Shown here in pieces: positions 20,912 through 32,893 of a stretch of 64,000 nt of DNA. The translations under genes were made by a program, and so were the position numbers. The DNA lies in NCBI GenBank assembly GCA_015680685.1, contig MNCI01004181.1, positions 637,623-701,622 on the forward strand. Direction: 5' to 3'. The notes below the pieces were generated by a model. The model did no database searches. It saw only the letters and a list, made by a program, of their open reading frames with translations, and was not told the origin of the DNA. This DNA is from Gnetum montanum (taxonomy: Eukaryota > Streptophyta > Gnetopsida > Gnetales > Gnetaceae). Within the stretch, counting starts at the first letter, position 1. The number at the start of each line of letters is the position of its first letter.

Positions 20912-23658
20912 ATGGCTCTAAGAGAGCTATAGTAGAGGGACCCTCATAGCCTAAAAACAAGAGACTAAGAGGCTCTAGGAGAGGCCAAGTAGGAGAACAA
21001 ACTCCATAGGCTAAGCATGTAGAGTAGGAGGTGCAGTAATTTAGCATTCATGAATAAACCGATGCTACTAAAGAGTGAGCACAACCTGAAGTAGAGGCAT
21101 TGCTAGCACTAGAACAAGGACAATGCCTCATGTTATCTACTGACTGCCTCTAGGTCATCTAGGAGAAATTCATAATGTCCACAATCATTGTGGAATTATG
21201 GGGTTTACACCAGAAGCTGTCAAGATGCAACTACAAACATCTCCCTTATGGTCAACCCTATCCAGCAATGCTGAATGGTATCTAGGAGAGGTATATTAGT
21301 TTTGGTGAAACAAGTAGGATGATGTAATGGTGAAAATTAAAGGAGTCTCTATATCATATTCTTTTGAGGTAATTGCAAAGGCCTTAAACATTCCAAATGT
21401 TAGAGCTAATGTGACACATATCTCCACAAGGTTCGACATAGATGGTAAAAAGTTATGACTACAAAAAGCCTATGACAAGAAAGAAAAGAATTATAGCGAG
21501 CTCATTGCTGAGGAAACGATTTATTTCAAGATTGGGACCTACCATTTGTTTCCAAAAAATAGGTTTAGAGGAAGTGCAATTTTGATGGAAAATTTCAATT
21601 CTAATATTACCCATTTACTCTTCTTAGAGATCCAAAGAAGTTTTAAAGAGAAGAAGGTAGAGAAATTGACATTGCCATTTCCTTACCTAATCAAGAAGCT
21701 ATGCAAGCAAGTGATAATCTTAGGTTACACAAATGATGTTCCAAGAAAAGCCCTATATACATCTTATGCAAAAATGTTAAAGCTAGTGCCATCTAAGAAA
21801 GATCAATTGGAAAACCCTATAAGCACGAAGGGAGTGTCAAGATCTACACCATTTGGTAACATTCTAGCTATTGGTCAGTAGCAACAAGCAGGGCCTAGTG
21901 GGTCAACACTTGTAGGTAATAAACTTGAGCAAAAAGCTTCACCATCGCCATAAGAGCATCATCCTTTGATGAGCCATTTGTGCCAAGTTGCAAATATCAT
22001 TAACTAGGTAGTAAGGGAGGGTTCCACTTTTTACAAAGTAAGAGAAACCTCTGTAAGGCCTACAGCTTCCATAGGACTTGCTAGTGGGTAGGTATATTTG
22101 CAGGTAGAAGGAGAATAGAATTGACCATAATAGATATCAGGAAACACTGCACCCTTCTAGATGATGCTAGAAACTAGTGAAGTTTCCATAGTTGTGGTCA
22201 TGCAATATCATGATGCAATAGGAGTAGCATAAGTGATAATTGACTTTATCAAAGAGTCTTTCAATGTTTTCGTTGTGCCACTAGCTAATATTTCTGGAGC
22301 TAGAGATGCTCAAATGCTAGCTGGCATATCCATGACACCATCCAAGCATGAAGATGTTATTGACAAACTACTACAGATAGGCTAGGTCATGCATAATCTC
22401 TTTGATATCCCTAGTGATATTAGTATAGTGTAGTATGATCTAATAGCCAAAAAAGGAAAGTTGGTAATGGTAGAGATGAGGGTAGAGCATGCTGAGAATG
22501 AAGTGAAGAGATTATAGGCTAAATTGGTAGCCATGAGAGTAGAAGAAGGGATCTTGTACAACTTGTAGCCCTAGACCAGCTTGAACAGTTCAAAACTGAT
22601 CAAGTGAGGTAGTTGATTGCTAGAAACATACAAGTGGAGATATAGAGAGAGAAGGCTGTGTGGAATGCCTTAGTAGCTGAAGCTCAAGCATATGCACATA
22701 TCAAAGCTCCCATTGTTGTAAAAGAGAAGAATAAAAAGCTTACTCCAATTAACACAAGGTTAACTGACATTGAAAAGCAAAAGAATGTTTTCAAAGAAAG
22801 CATCCATTAGCTACGAGAATAGTTCAGTTGTGTCAACCAAGACATGAACAAATTGGCACATGAAAATAGAACTTTATCAATGGAAGCATTACGCATCATC
22901 TATCAAAAGTTTGTAATTGAAATAAGCACATGATAGAATGGGGCCAAAAAGCACAAGAAGCTCAAGGAGCACTTTAGGGACCAAGTGGATATGTATAAGT
23001 AGATAAATGAAAAGGAGATATGGATGGTAAAGGCCAAAATTGATTCCATCACTACACAAACATTAGATTGGTAGCCCATCCTCAATACCCTCACCCACAT
23101 TCACCGAGCTGAGATAAAGAACAAAGACTTGCATATTGAAGATTTAACAAAGAACATGGGGTTAGCTAACTTTTGGTATGCTAACCTTGCCATGTTAACA
23201 GTAGGGTAGCCATGTAATGAGCATGAGTAGTAGGCAGTAACTGTTAATGCCGTGTATGAAAGAAAGTTTGCTAATTGAAAAGATACCATACAAAAGTTAC
23301 ATGTAGCAAACTCAACGCTTGAAATTGTGAGGCTAGCTACCAAGGACAAAAGGATATTGTAGCAAACCTGGCAAATCAAATTTTTGATTACCAAGAATTA
23401 AGAAAGGTGACCAAGACATTCAAAGAACAATGAAGGTAGTTTGCAACATGGTATGTCAAAGCCAACAAGATGTTCCCGCAATTGTCATGCACATGGGATG
23501 TACTAACTCCATTGAATAGTGCACAATCTACATTAATAGTACATGATCCTAGGATCAAAGAGAAAATTCTTCAAGTGCTCCTAAACAAATACCAATTTCA
23601 AAAGGCTAATGATAAAGGAAAGAATCTAATGGAGGAGCGTCCACCATCTAGAACCTAA
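20912..23658 (+). pseudogene. Accessory protein of element II: PF20167-like head plus coiled coil
   Basis: Collinear homologue of the element III protein, in the opposite genomic orientation. After the acceptor the first codons again give Arg-Trp. The head is recognisable at 21350-21740: a GVSISYSFEVI turn, ISTRFDIDGKK, a FKIGTYHLFPKN segment near 21525, and LPFPYLIKKLC near 21680. A KESFNVFVVPLAN segment near 22250 matches KESFNVLVVPLVD in element III. The coiled coil covers about 22450-23400. The tail near 23450 has FATWYVKANKMFPQLSC. Many TAG/TAA codons interrupt it, often where element III has Gln or Trp, as expected from C-to-T decay. The most readable piece is 21546-21881. Confidence 0.75.
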
Positions 23659-23853
23659 AGGCTACATCTAGTTAATTCATTTTGTTTTGTTTTGTTTCTA
23701 TTGTCAATTGTTAAATGTGTTCATTTTGTAAAAACACCAATGCAGCATTCAGAGTCATGTAAACAATTAAGTCATGTCAAGTTCATGTCTACCTCCCAAT
23801 TTTGTAAGGGACTTTATGCTCATTTTGTTTTAACTCGAAGACAAGTTTCCAAT

Positions 23854-23867
23854 CAGTTGTGGGGGTA
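23854..23867 (+). other. Polypurine tract of element II
   Basis: CAGTTGTGGGGGTA abuts the 3' LTR, the same tract as in elements I, III and IV. Confidence 0.75.
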
Positions 23868-24584
23868 TGATAAAACTATTTTTTTTGTTAAGTGTGATAT
23901 TGTATCTATGATATTGTATGAATGAGATCATAGCTATGATATCATAGCTCATGCTATGTCATTATATGATGTCTTGGGATTTGTGTAGCCCTATGACTAC
24001 TAAAAATGGGGTGTACAAATAATAATAATTTTGAAAACCCTTACCAAAACTCTTGCAGTTTTAGTTTGTAATCTTAGTGATAGAGTGAATGTCTATAGTG
24101 TGGTGTTAAGTAGTTGAAGGGAGTCTTTATTTGAGTGAATTGTACTTGGGCATAGTTTATGCTTGGAAATAAAGATCAAGACTTTTTTTCATCATTACAT
24201 CATTTCCTTAGTTCTTTTGTTTACTTAGCATAGTTTTCTTGTTTTCTTAGCTTATTAATTTACATTTCTAAAGTATTTTACTTTTCATGCTCAATAGTTA
24301 AGAGAAATGGGTATGATTGGTTTTAAGAGTTTAAGTGTAATTGTTTGTTAATAAAATAGTGGTTTCACATGATTTGCTCAATAGTGATTCCACTTGGTAA
24401 TCTTAGTAATAGTTACATAAGCCCAAGATGTAACCATTAAACTAGGACTAGATACTCATCACTCTAAGCTAGAATATATTTCCATTTATATATCACTTAA
24501 CCTTAGACTTTAATTCCATTTTTAATCATGTTTACCACTAGCCTTACAACATCACATATCATATGCCTCCTATGAGTTAAACCA
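23868..24584 (+). repeat. 3' LTR of element II
   Basis: 717 bp, TGATAAAACTATT to GTTAAACCA. It is uninterrupted and so supplies the empty site for element III at 24092-24096. Confidence 0.85.
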
Positions 24585-25379
24585 TACATACAGACTTCAC
24601 TAACTCAAAGCGAGAAGATAATGATCACAAAATTAATATCAACTCCTAGCATATTTACATTGTTCATCCATGGATTACAATATGGTCGCATGTGAAAACT
24701 TGTGACTTGTATCGTAGAGTGTTGGGATACATCATCGCTCATCAATGAGGAAAAGACATAACAATTTTTCGTAGGCATAGATGAAATCTTCTTCAAAAAG
24801 TTCTTAACTTTTTACTAATCTTTTTAAGTCTACGAATGATTGTAAATTATTGATATCTAAAGAGAATTCCTTTTTTTTAAAAGATCTTTTTAATAGGGCC
24901 TAGCATTGAAATTACTAATATAGAAGGACTTCAATTAGTGTAATGCAAAAGTAAAAGGAATACAAATATTGATTTTAATTTAAAAACATCTAAGGTATTC
25001 CCTTCTCTTTCTACTTCTATTAATGTTTCAAATGTTTTCTTATCAAACAATGCTTTTTCACTTATTAGTAACATGGATTGTCAGATAAATATTGTGCTTG
25101 AAAAATCAAGGATGAAGTCCTCCTTCCCCACACTTAATGTTAGTTTTTTCATAGAATGTTTAGGGCCTTCTTGATATGTGTTAAGTAAAGATTATTGAGG
25201 GGGATCTTTCAAAATAACTTTTACCTTCATATTTTATTTTCCAATAAGAGATTAATATTTCAATATATGATATTAATTTTATTGGTAAATAAATTTTAAA
25301 GATCTACATTATTTTTCAGTTATTCATAAAGTAAATATATGAGGTATTGTTATTTTAGTTAATAAAAATTAGACTAGAG
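24585..25379. other. Gene-free AT-rich spacer
   Basis: Between element II and the first recognisable LINE codons. It may include the 5' part of the LINE, but no ORF1 motif is visible. Confidence 0.4.
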
Positions 25380-25389
25380 AAGTTTTGAA

Positions 25390-25900
25390 TTTTGACCTTG
25401 ACTATACTAGACAAGCAATTTGTATTATTTTTCATAGTGAAAAAGAACACTTTGAACTCTGTAAAATTTATGCTCCTAATAATTTAAAAAATTGATAAGA
25501 GGTTTGTAAATATCTTTTAGCTCTACTTAAGGTTCCTTTGATTATTGAAGGTGATTTCAATATGGTTGAAAGTCATTTAAATAAACTTATTAGTCTTCCT
25601 TCTAATATGTCTTCTTAAGAAAAAGAAGATTAGTGCAATTTTAAAGAAAATATTTTTTTTGAATGTTAGCTCTTTAATCCCATATCATTCAAATGAGAAG
25701 AATGATACTTAGTATAATTATCAATAAGGAAATGATAAAATCTATTATCAACTTGATAGATTTTACATCTCTAATGTTTCTTTTTGGAATCTTATAAGTA
25801 AAGTAGAAGTACACATAGATGCTTCTTTGTTAGATCATTTTTCTATTAGTATTTTTCTCTCTAGGATTAATTCTACCTCCTTTTGAAAGCATGAGCTTCT
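25390..25900 (+). pseudogene. LINE endonuclease domain remnant
   Basis: The endonuclease would nick the target for target-primed reverse transcription. Readable pieces are IIEGDFNMVE near 25540, matching the GDFN motif of plant L1 endonucleases, a YQLDRFYISN stretch near 25750, and a LLDHFSISIFL stretch near 25835 in place of the usual SDHxPI. The spacing of the three motifs is right for the family. Multiple stops are present. Confidence 0.7.
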
Positions 25901-26379
25901 TCATATGAATACTAATATGTTCACATAACCCAGTGGGAAAAATATCTTAAAGTCTTTGTGGAATGTAGAAAAAAATATACCAGTAATATTGGTTGAATTG
26001 ATTAATGGCAGCAAACTACTTGTAAAGTCAAAAGTTATGCTAGATGGGTTGGAAAAAATTTTCTAAGTGAATACATCAAGTTGAAGAAGAGCTTGTAGAA
26101 TCTGTTAAGAAAATACAAATAGTTTTAGATAAGAATCCCTTTAATTTTCAAACTCAAAAAATCTTAGTTAAAGCTCATAATGCTAAAGAATGTTGGGGCA
26201 TTTTTGAAGTTAATAATACTATCGCTAAAAGTCATATATCCTAGTTGAAAATTGAAAATGAACCTTTTAAGGATATTTTTAAATTTCTTAGATGAAAGGG
26301 TTAAGTACCTAAACTAGAATTACTTTATATAAATGATTTTATCAATATAGATCTATAAATTATTAATAGTTTTTGAGCA

Positions 26380-27330
26380 AATCATTCTTTTATTTTTTCT
26401 TTTGAAGATTTTAGCAAGGAAACCTTCGAAACCTCTAGTATGGAAATTCCTCATCTTATCATAGAAGCACATGGAACTATTCTTAAAGCGAAAAATATAG
26501 TGGAAGAAATTAAAATAGCAACTTTTAATTTAGCAATTAGTTTTAGAAATCAAAATATAGGATTTGAAGGTTTTTCAATTGAATTTTTAAAGAAGCACTG
26601 GAACAATCTTAGAGAATATCTCTTTTAAGTTTTACAAATAGTTATTAAAATATTTTTTCATGGTAAAAATATTAACAAAGGTATGATTTTCTTATTTCTA
26701 AGAATGGTTCTCTTCAACATAGTAGTAAGTGGAGGCCTATTACTCTTATCAACAATACTTATAGAATTTTAATAAAATGCATTTCTTGCAAGATTTAAAA
26801 GGTTATAATGGATATAATTAGACCTAAATAAATAAGGTTTAGTAAAGGTAGACATATCTTAAATATTGTTATTGCAATTTGGTAGGAAATGCAATGAGCT
26901 TTTGATCATAACCAAGACATTGCTATTGTTAAGTTAGATTTTTAAAAAATTTATGACAATATTGAATGGAATTTAATTATTGTTTGTCTTTGTAAACTAG
27001 GATTTGATGATTATTCTATTCGTCTTGTTTGTACCCTACTCAATAATGCTAATACTTAAGTTACTACAAATTTTTGATTGAATCTCTTCTTTTCTCTTTA
27101 ACGTTAAATTTGTCAAGGTTGTTCTCTTTCTCTGTATCTTCCTATTATTACTATGACCTTGCTGTTACATAATTTGCATTATGATTTGCAAAGGAATATC
27201 ATTAAAGGAGATTTAATTGGTGATCAAGTGACATAATTACTTAACATATACTTTGTAGATGATTCTTTTTTTTCATGATTAAGACTTCTATACACCATGT
27301 CAATACTTTATTAGTTAGATTGGAGAAATA
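26380..27330 (+). pseudogene. LINE reverse transcriptase remnant
   Basis: Polymerase core of the LINE. It has NIGFEGFSIEFLKKHW near 26555 (family: GPDGF..EF.KK.W), KWRPITLINNTYRI near 26730 (family: FRPISL.N..YKI), and IVKLDF...YDNIEWN near 26930-26965, with the first catalytic Asp. GFDDYSIRLVCTLL follows near 27005, and YFVDDS near 27250 is the catalytic Asp-Asp box (usually FADD). Frames change several times. The longest open stretch is 26440-26628. Confidence 0.8.
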
Positions 27331-27379
27331 TTGCATGTTATCTCGCTTTCTTATCAATTGGTAATGACTATATTGATGA

Positions 27380-28675
27380 TGTTGACATTTTGGTATGTCA
27401 AAACATTAAGGAAAATAGAGTACAAGGATGTTTGTATGGTTGTTGTGTTTACAAGAGCAAGAGCAAAGGACTCAACCACTCATAAGCAAGTTTGGAATCA
27501 CAAGGACATAAGGGAGTATGGATGAATACAAAGAATTTAAGCAAAATGTATCATTTTTTAAAGGATGATTCCTAGATGTTTTGGCATGTTTCAGAGTGTT
27601 TTTGGCTCATTTGATGAGTCTAGAAGGTTATAAGGTCCATGGGAATTTTTTTGGAGGCATTCAGAGGCTCCCAGCATCAAAATGAGTAGTTTCATTTTTG
27701 GTCCATGTAGAAGAGACGTCTTTTGGGTAGGTAGCATAGTTAAAGACGTCTCTAAAAAATAGCAAATGTCTTTTATTAGACAAAGATGTCTTCCTAGAAT
27801 ACAAGTCAATTTCAGAAAGACATCTTCCATAAGACAAAGACATCTTCAATAATGGAGCCTTTAGAAGGACATCTTTCAAGAAACAAAGACATCTTCCTAG
27901 AATTGAAGGCAAATTTAAAGAGACTTCTTAGGCATGAGAAAGACATCTCCCATGACTGTTAGTGACTGTTGCCTAGCTATTGCACACATTTCGAGAAGAA
28001 TTTTGAAACATGAAAACTATAAGAAGACTTGATGTGCATTGGAAAATGTGCAAGCCCTATTGTATTCATTGTATAATCCTTTGTAATCATTGTATTCTTT
28101 GTTTCTCCTCATTGTATTATCATTTGCCATTGTAAAGTGTGTTGTACTTCAAAGTGAAAGGATCAGAAAAACTAGTTGCATTCATTCCTTATAATTATTA
28201 TTCTCTTGTTACCCTACGGGGTTGATGTGCTTCTTGTGGGAAGGCATCTTACTTGAGCTTGTTGGGATCCTATGAGATTGAGTTGTTGGTGCTGTGGTAC
28301 AACACTTCGATGTGGAGTTCGGGATTGTAAAGGTTGTGGAAGCCTTGAAACCACATTTCTAATCTTGATGGAACCTTGTGAGGTTGAGTGATTGGTGCTA
28401 TGGTATAACACTTTGGAGATGGGCTTGATGACTAAATAGGATGTGCACCTTTCAATCACATTTTGAGAGCTACAAAGGTTGGAGGTGTGCTTGTGAACTA
28501 CTGTTCAAGTGTGGACTACCCAAGTTTGGAAACCATGTTAAAATTGGTGTGTGCTTGTGAACTACCCTTTGAGTGTGGACTATCCAAGTTTGGGAACCAT
28601 GTTAAAATTGGTGTGTGCTTTGTGTTAAAGAATTTTTATTACGGAACTTATTCATTCCCCCTTCTAAGTTCAACA
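27380..28675. mobile_element. Solo LTR, Copia-type, inside the LINE
   Basis: About 1.3 kb starting TGTTGACATTTTGG and ending AAGTTCAACA, with inverted ends TGTTGA/TCAACA. LINE sequence resumes directly after it. No coding region lies inside. The flanking five bases GATGA and ATCCA do not match, so the target duplication has decayed or one end is off by a few bases. The 27690-27950 part repeats AAGACATCTT/GACGTCTTT words. Confidence 0.65.
28488..28622. repeat. 68-bp tandem duplication within the Copia-type LTR
   Basis: Two adjacent copies of a unit containing 'gtgtgcttgtgaacta' and 'accatgttaaaattgg', with a few differences between them. Confidence 0.75.
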
Positions 28676-28699
28676 ATCCACAAATGATTAGGTTATTTT

Positions 28700-29960
28700 C
28701 TAGCCTTGCAAAATCTTGAGAAAATATTATGTCTTTGAAATTTGAGGAATACCTTTTTCTTTTGAGCCTAATTTAAATATTTTGTGGAATTATACAATTG
28801 ATAACATTAATAACAAGATTGATAAATGAAAAGAAGAAAAGATCACCCTTGTTGGTAAATTTTTATTTATAAAGTAGATGCTTAAATTTGCTCATGTTTA
28901 TTACTTCATTTTTTTGGTTTCTTAAAAAATTCTTATGATAGAATTGATTGTATTATCCATTAGTTTCTTTCGTCTACTAAGCAACATAAAAAATATTTTT
29001 CGAGAGTTACTTGGTATATTTGCATTAGTAGTATCAAAAAAGATGGAGGACTTGTCTTATTATTTTATAACTAGGGTATTTTTCCGTTAGTAAAATGAAT
29101 TGTAAACTACATTAATGGATATAATGTTTTGATGCTTCTTTTAAAAAATAGACTTATGCAATGAAAACCTAAAAAGGATAATGGTTTATCTTCGAATAAT
29201 TTTCTTCACTGTCTTCTTTTTCCTTAGGTCATTTCTATTTTTGGTTGTTTAGTTCTTAAATAAATTTGAAATATATGGTGGAAGCTTAGTAAGTATTGGA
29301 ATTACAACCACATCTTAATTTCAAAAGATATGTTTAAGCAAATTAGTCCATGGTGGGTTTCTCTTAATGAAAGAGCTTGAGCCACTAATTTATCTAGATC
29401 ATGTATAATTTTGAGCAAATGTGGTATCACTACAATTTCCTATCTAGATATGTATGATAGATGAATTACATGGAAGGAGGCTTCTAGCCTTTATGATTTG
29501 AATAGAAAGGGGAATTTTTTTTTTTTGAAAATTTAATTTCTAATCTTAATAATTTATTTAAAACTAAAAAAAGTTTGCATCAAGGTTTTCCAAACACTTT
29601 TGGTAGGATGAAAAATTTGTTTTTCCTTTTAATTTTGAAGTTACTTATAATATTATTACCAATAATGATTTTATTCAAAAACAATTTAATAAGGTATGGT
29701 AAATGTAATTATCACCACATTTTTGAATAAAAAATGAAAGATATTTGAAGAGTTTTCACCTTTCCAAAAATTCATATCTTTTATGATATCTTATTCATCA
29801 AGGTCTCTCTATAGGCACTCATCTTCAAGATGTGAGAATTTTTTTCATGAAAGTGAAGAATCATTTTCTCATGTATTTTTCTAAGTGTTTTGTTACACAA
29901 CATGCTTGGAAATTGGCATCTAGAATTTTTAATAACTTTCAACAAGCACCAATAATATTA
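28700..29960 (+). pseudogene. LINE C-terminal region with zinc-binding segment
   Basis: Continues the LINE after the solo LTR. GIPFSFEPNLNILW near 28745 matches the conserved stretch about 100 codons past the catalytic box. WWVSLNERA and GITTISYLDMYDR lie near 29350-29460. A Cys-Glu-Asn-Phe-Phe-His-Glu-Ser-Glu-Glu segment near 29835-29880, followed by CFVTQHAW, corresponds to the zinc-binding domain (zf-RVT) at the end of plant L1 ORF2. The minus-strand copy at 37990-39310 has the same wording. Confidence 0.7.
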
Positions 29961-30129
29961 TTCTTGGTGATCAATTTGTCTACTTCATTCCTTTGCATTT
30001 GGAAGTATCTTTGGATGCTTGTTCTTTATTCTATTTAGAAGCTTCTGCGTGCACAGTTAGGTTTCAATAACAAGAGCATAACTATGATATTTCTTTAGAA
30101 GTGAAATATCATATTTTCAAAAATGTTGC

Positions 30130-31010
30130 TGATGAGCGGCTAGGTACCCCTACGCCCAACCATACGAATACTAGCGTTCACCCACGATCTGGTCGAACTC
30201 CGTGGACAGGCTAGTTGCAGTATCTAGATAGTTACATGTTGATCCCCCCTCGTTGTCTTCCCACTTGGACTAGTATTTTCTTTGTCACGTATGGTTTAGT
30301 CCAAAGTGAGGCGTATGATGTGATCCTAAACTAATGCTACTCCTAGAGACAATGGAGAATAATCTTGATTAAAATAATGAGTAATAGAAAATGAAGTCTA
30401 AGCTAACCTAAGTGCGATGAGCATCCATTCCTTAATCATCCGTACACATCTTGGACCTCGTGCATGACTACTATTGGGATTACCAAGTGTAGATCCTAGG
30501 TATGCTGCTGGATTACTAAGTAGTCACACTTAAATGCTCGTGATTAAGTTGTACTCATTTTGCATTTAACAATAGGAATAGTAAATGATGATAAATAAAT
30601 ATTAACTAAGAAAGCAATAAATATTAACTAAGAAAGCAATAAAGAACAATAACAATTAACAATTAAACTAGACAATTAAAACTAAGTGAATGCTGCAATG
30701 ATGAAGTAATCTCGATCTTTATTTTCGGTCATGTGCATGTCCAAGTACGTCACACTTGAATAAAGGTTCCGTACAATTACAAGCATCACACTACGGGCAT
30801 GCACTTGGGGAAATAATCTAACTCCTATGGAAACAAAATGTAAGGGCTTCGCTACAACTACTTGAAGCCTCCCCTAAATGAGGCGGAAGGCCCTCTTATT
30901 TATAGGCCAGGATAGGCGGCTACGTAAACAGGGCCACGTCGATGCAGCCGTGTATACGAGGTCCCGTATACGCGGCCTAGTCAACGCATCGACTATATAG
31001 CACTTCATCA
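30130..31010 (-). repeat. 3' LTR of element IV
   Basis: 881 bp, TGATGAGCGGCTAGG to CACTTCATCA. It contains a short duplication near 30595-30645. Confidence 0.88.
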
Positions 31011-31024
31011 TACCCCCATGATTA
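31011..31024 (-). other. Polypurine tract of element IV
   Basis: TAATCATGGGGGTA on the minus strand next to the LTR. Confidence 0.7.
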
Positions 31025-31189
31025 AATAAAAACTCGTCCTTGAGTTAAAGAAAGTGAGGAATAAGCTCAATTGAATACACAGTGGATAGGTATGGGATTA
31101 TTGACTAACTAGAAATTTATTCATGCCGTAGTGGATATGAAAAAATTGGGAGATAGACACAAGATGACAAAATTTGTGGAACTCATGGG

Positions 31190-31668
31190 GTTCCCTACAG
31201 TGGTGGCTTCTCCATGGGTGCCTTTCCTTTGTTCTGTGCATCAGGCTTTTTAGATTGACACCATTGAAGAAGCACCTAATGTTTCTCCTCTTCTATTTAA
31301 GGATTATGAGCCGTCCATGCTGATGTTCCAATGTTTGATGGAGTCGACACTTTTCATGGACACAGAAGTTGTAGGAACACTTGATTGGCCTTGACATGCC
31401 ATGCCGCACATAGCCGTCATTCCTCTTCATAGGCTTGGGCCTCGACCTCTCCTCCCTTTGCTTGGATAGATTATGCAGTAACAGGAGTTTCATGATGGAT
31501 GCTGAATGATTGCCTTCTGCTCTGCATGAGGTCCTTGGCCGCTGCCTTCCCCAGGTCATTTGGTTGCACCTTGAGAAGGTCCTCCTTGTTGTCTTCTTTT
31601 AGGGGCCATCTATAATCACACAAAGATGAATTATTAGTAAGGTTATTGAAAAAGTTCAATGATTTCAT
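31190..31668 (-). pseudogene. Accessory gene of element IV, middle deleted
   Basis: Only both ends survive. 31612-31480 encodes RWPLKEDNKEDLLKV and following residues, homologous to the start of the element III protein. 31425-31195 encodes AWHVKANQVFLQLLC and PMEKPPL, homologous to its tail. About 2.4 kb carrying the PF20167-like head and coiled coil is missing, with the junction near 31440-31480. Each end is collinear with element III (11231-11470 and 13850-14032). The deletion removed the whole presumed functional core but left promoter-proximal and polypurine-proximal parts, so this copy was inert for the accessory function when it last moved, or lost it afterwards. Confidence 0.75.
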
Positions 31669-31670
31669 AC
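31610..31670 (-). other. Mini-intron-like segment, 61 nt
   Basis: Minus strand: GTAAG|GTATGA, TTACTAAT branch-like site 24 nt before the acceptor, TGTGTGATTATAG|ATGG. It is the best preserved of the four copies. Confidence 0.5.
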
Positions 31671-31884
31671 CTTACTCATTGCCTTTAATAAATGTTGAAT
31701 TCTTTGCTTAGTGTGATTTTAGAGTTAGAAATGTTTTTGAGGGAGTTTCCCTAAAACTTTAATGTTGGACCTGGTTTTGAGGAACGTTTAATAAAATGAT
31801 GACAAAGGAAAGAATAGATTTGACAATGAAATACTCGGAGGGTATAAGATGATGTGGTGGTGTGCAACATGTACAAATTACAAA

Positions 31885-32330
31885 AGTCACGCAAGTGGGT
31901 CCTCCCCAAAGCAGGTTCCAACCTATATGCCCTTGCATAACCACACCTTAAGATGTCCATAGGCACTAGAAGGGTTAAATGTAATCTATACCGATGCAAC
32001 AAAACACACACATGTTGATACCACCGTGATGAGGTATGAATTCAATGCTATACAAGACACGTTTCACAAATACATGAACAACGATATGGAATGAATCAGA
32101 GAAGGGATTGCAGAGATTGGGACGAGAGGCAACTAACTTAGGGCACAATGAATCCTACGTGTAAAGCATGATTAAGGTTTCATTAACCCATTGTTCCAAG
32201 ATCAGTACCAAGTCCATTCCTCTAATCAGTGACATCGCATTGTTTCATCCCATGATGTGCAACTATGAGAGTACCATAACAACAAGGCGTATGATCACTT
32301 TGCGATTTGTTCAAGGGAGGAGTGATTTTT
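31885..32330 (-). other. Family-conserved internal block (element IV copy)
   Basis: Collinear with 14860-15400. It includes the shared short coding tail (CYGTLIVAHHGMKQCDVT) and the GGTCCTCCCCAAAG phrase. Confidence 0.6.
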
Positions 32331-32339
32331 GTTTTGTGG

Positions 32340-32890
32340 CACTTTTTGTTTGGCCTCTTTGGAACAGTCTCACTTTTTTTCCTCTCTTTTTTTTTCTTGA
32401 AAAGCTCATCTTTATTGGGTGCCTTTAATACTCTTACACCCATTTTTGTTAGATCTACAAGGATCTTAGTACAACCAAGCTGTATGATAACTCCCACAGA
32501 CATCACCAAAGAGAATCCGCAAGTCCCCTTGATGTCACACCCTAATCATTCCCTCTTGGTCCATCCTTCTTCATTCTGGGTACAATGAACACAAAATTAA
32601 TTTTAAGTTTAAGAATTTCAAGAATATCATTGTGCCCTCGAACAGAACCTCTTATTTGTAGAGTGGATGAGTGGGTGTAATGGGCTCACTCTCCAAATAA
32701 TTGATCGTCGAGACTTGATAACATAGAACACATCTTAACCAACAAGCCACATGAGTGTTTTATTCATGGATGAGATTACTCAGAAAAAGATAAAAAGACA
32801 AAAAGATAAAACCAATAAATTAAAAGGTGAAAAAATGGAAAACAAAAAAGTTGAAAAATTAAGAAACAAAAAACATTTATTAATTCTATG
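32340..32890 (-). other. Gag to conserved-block spacer of element IV
   Basis: Encodes a conserved stretch GCTKILVDLTKMGV near 32420-32500, also present in element III (GCTKILVDLMKNG), of unknown function. The 32507-32880 part is the sequence missing from element III at its N. Confidence 0.45.
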
Positions 32891-32893
32891 TTA

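Larger units (their letters stand above)
10040..24584 (+). mobile_element. Element II: old non-autonomous LTR element with accessory gene, split by element III
   Basis: Plus-strand element. The 5' LTR is in two pieces (10040-10257 and 18496-18996, 719 bp together), the interior is 18997-23867, and the 3' LTR is 23868-24584 (717 bp). The near-equal lengths support the reconstruction. The polypurine tract GTGGGGGTA and the interior layout match elements I, III and IV read in the other orientation. No primer site is recognisable after 18996 and no gag is recognisable, so decay is advanced. Element III sits inside its 5' LTR in the opposite orientation. No target duplication survives. Confidence 0.75.

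Noticed and set aside
27941-27957. CCCATGACTG in the Copia-type LTR as another polypurine-tract copy
   Set aside because: Short match in an unrelated element; likely chance.
30125-30129. Target-site duplication of element IV (GTTGC versus ATTTC at 35856-35860)
   Set aside because: Only three of five bases agree; age may explain it, but it cannot be claimed.
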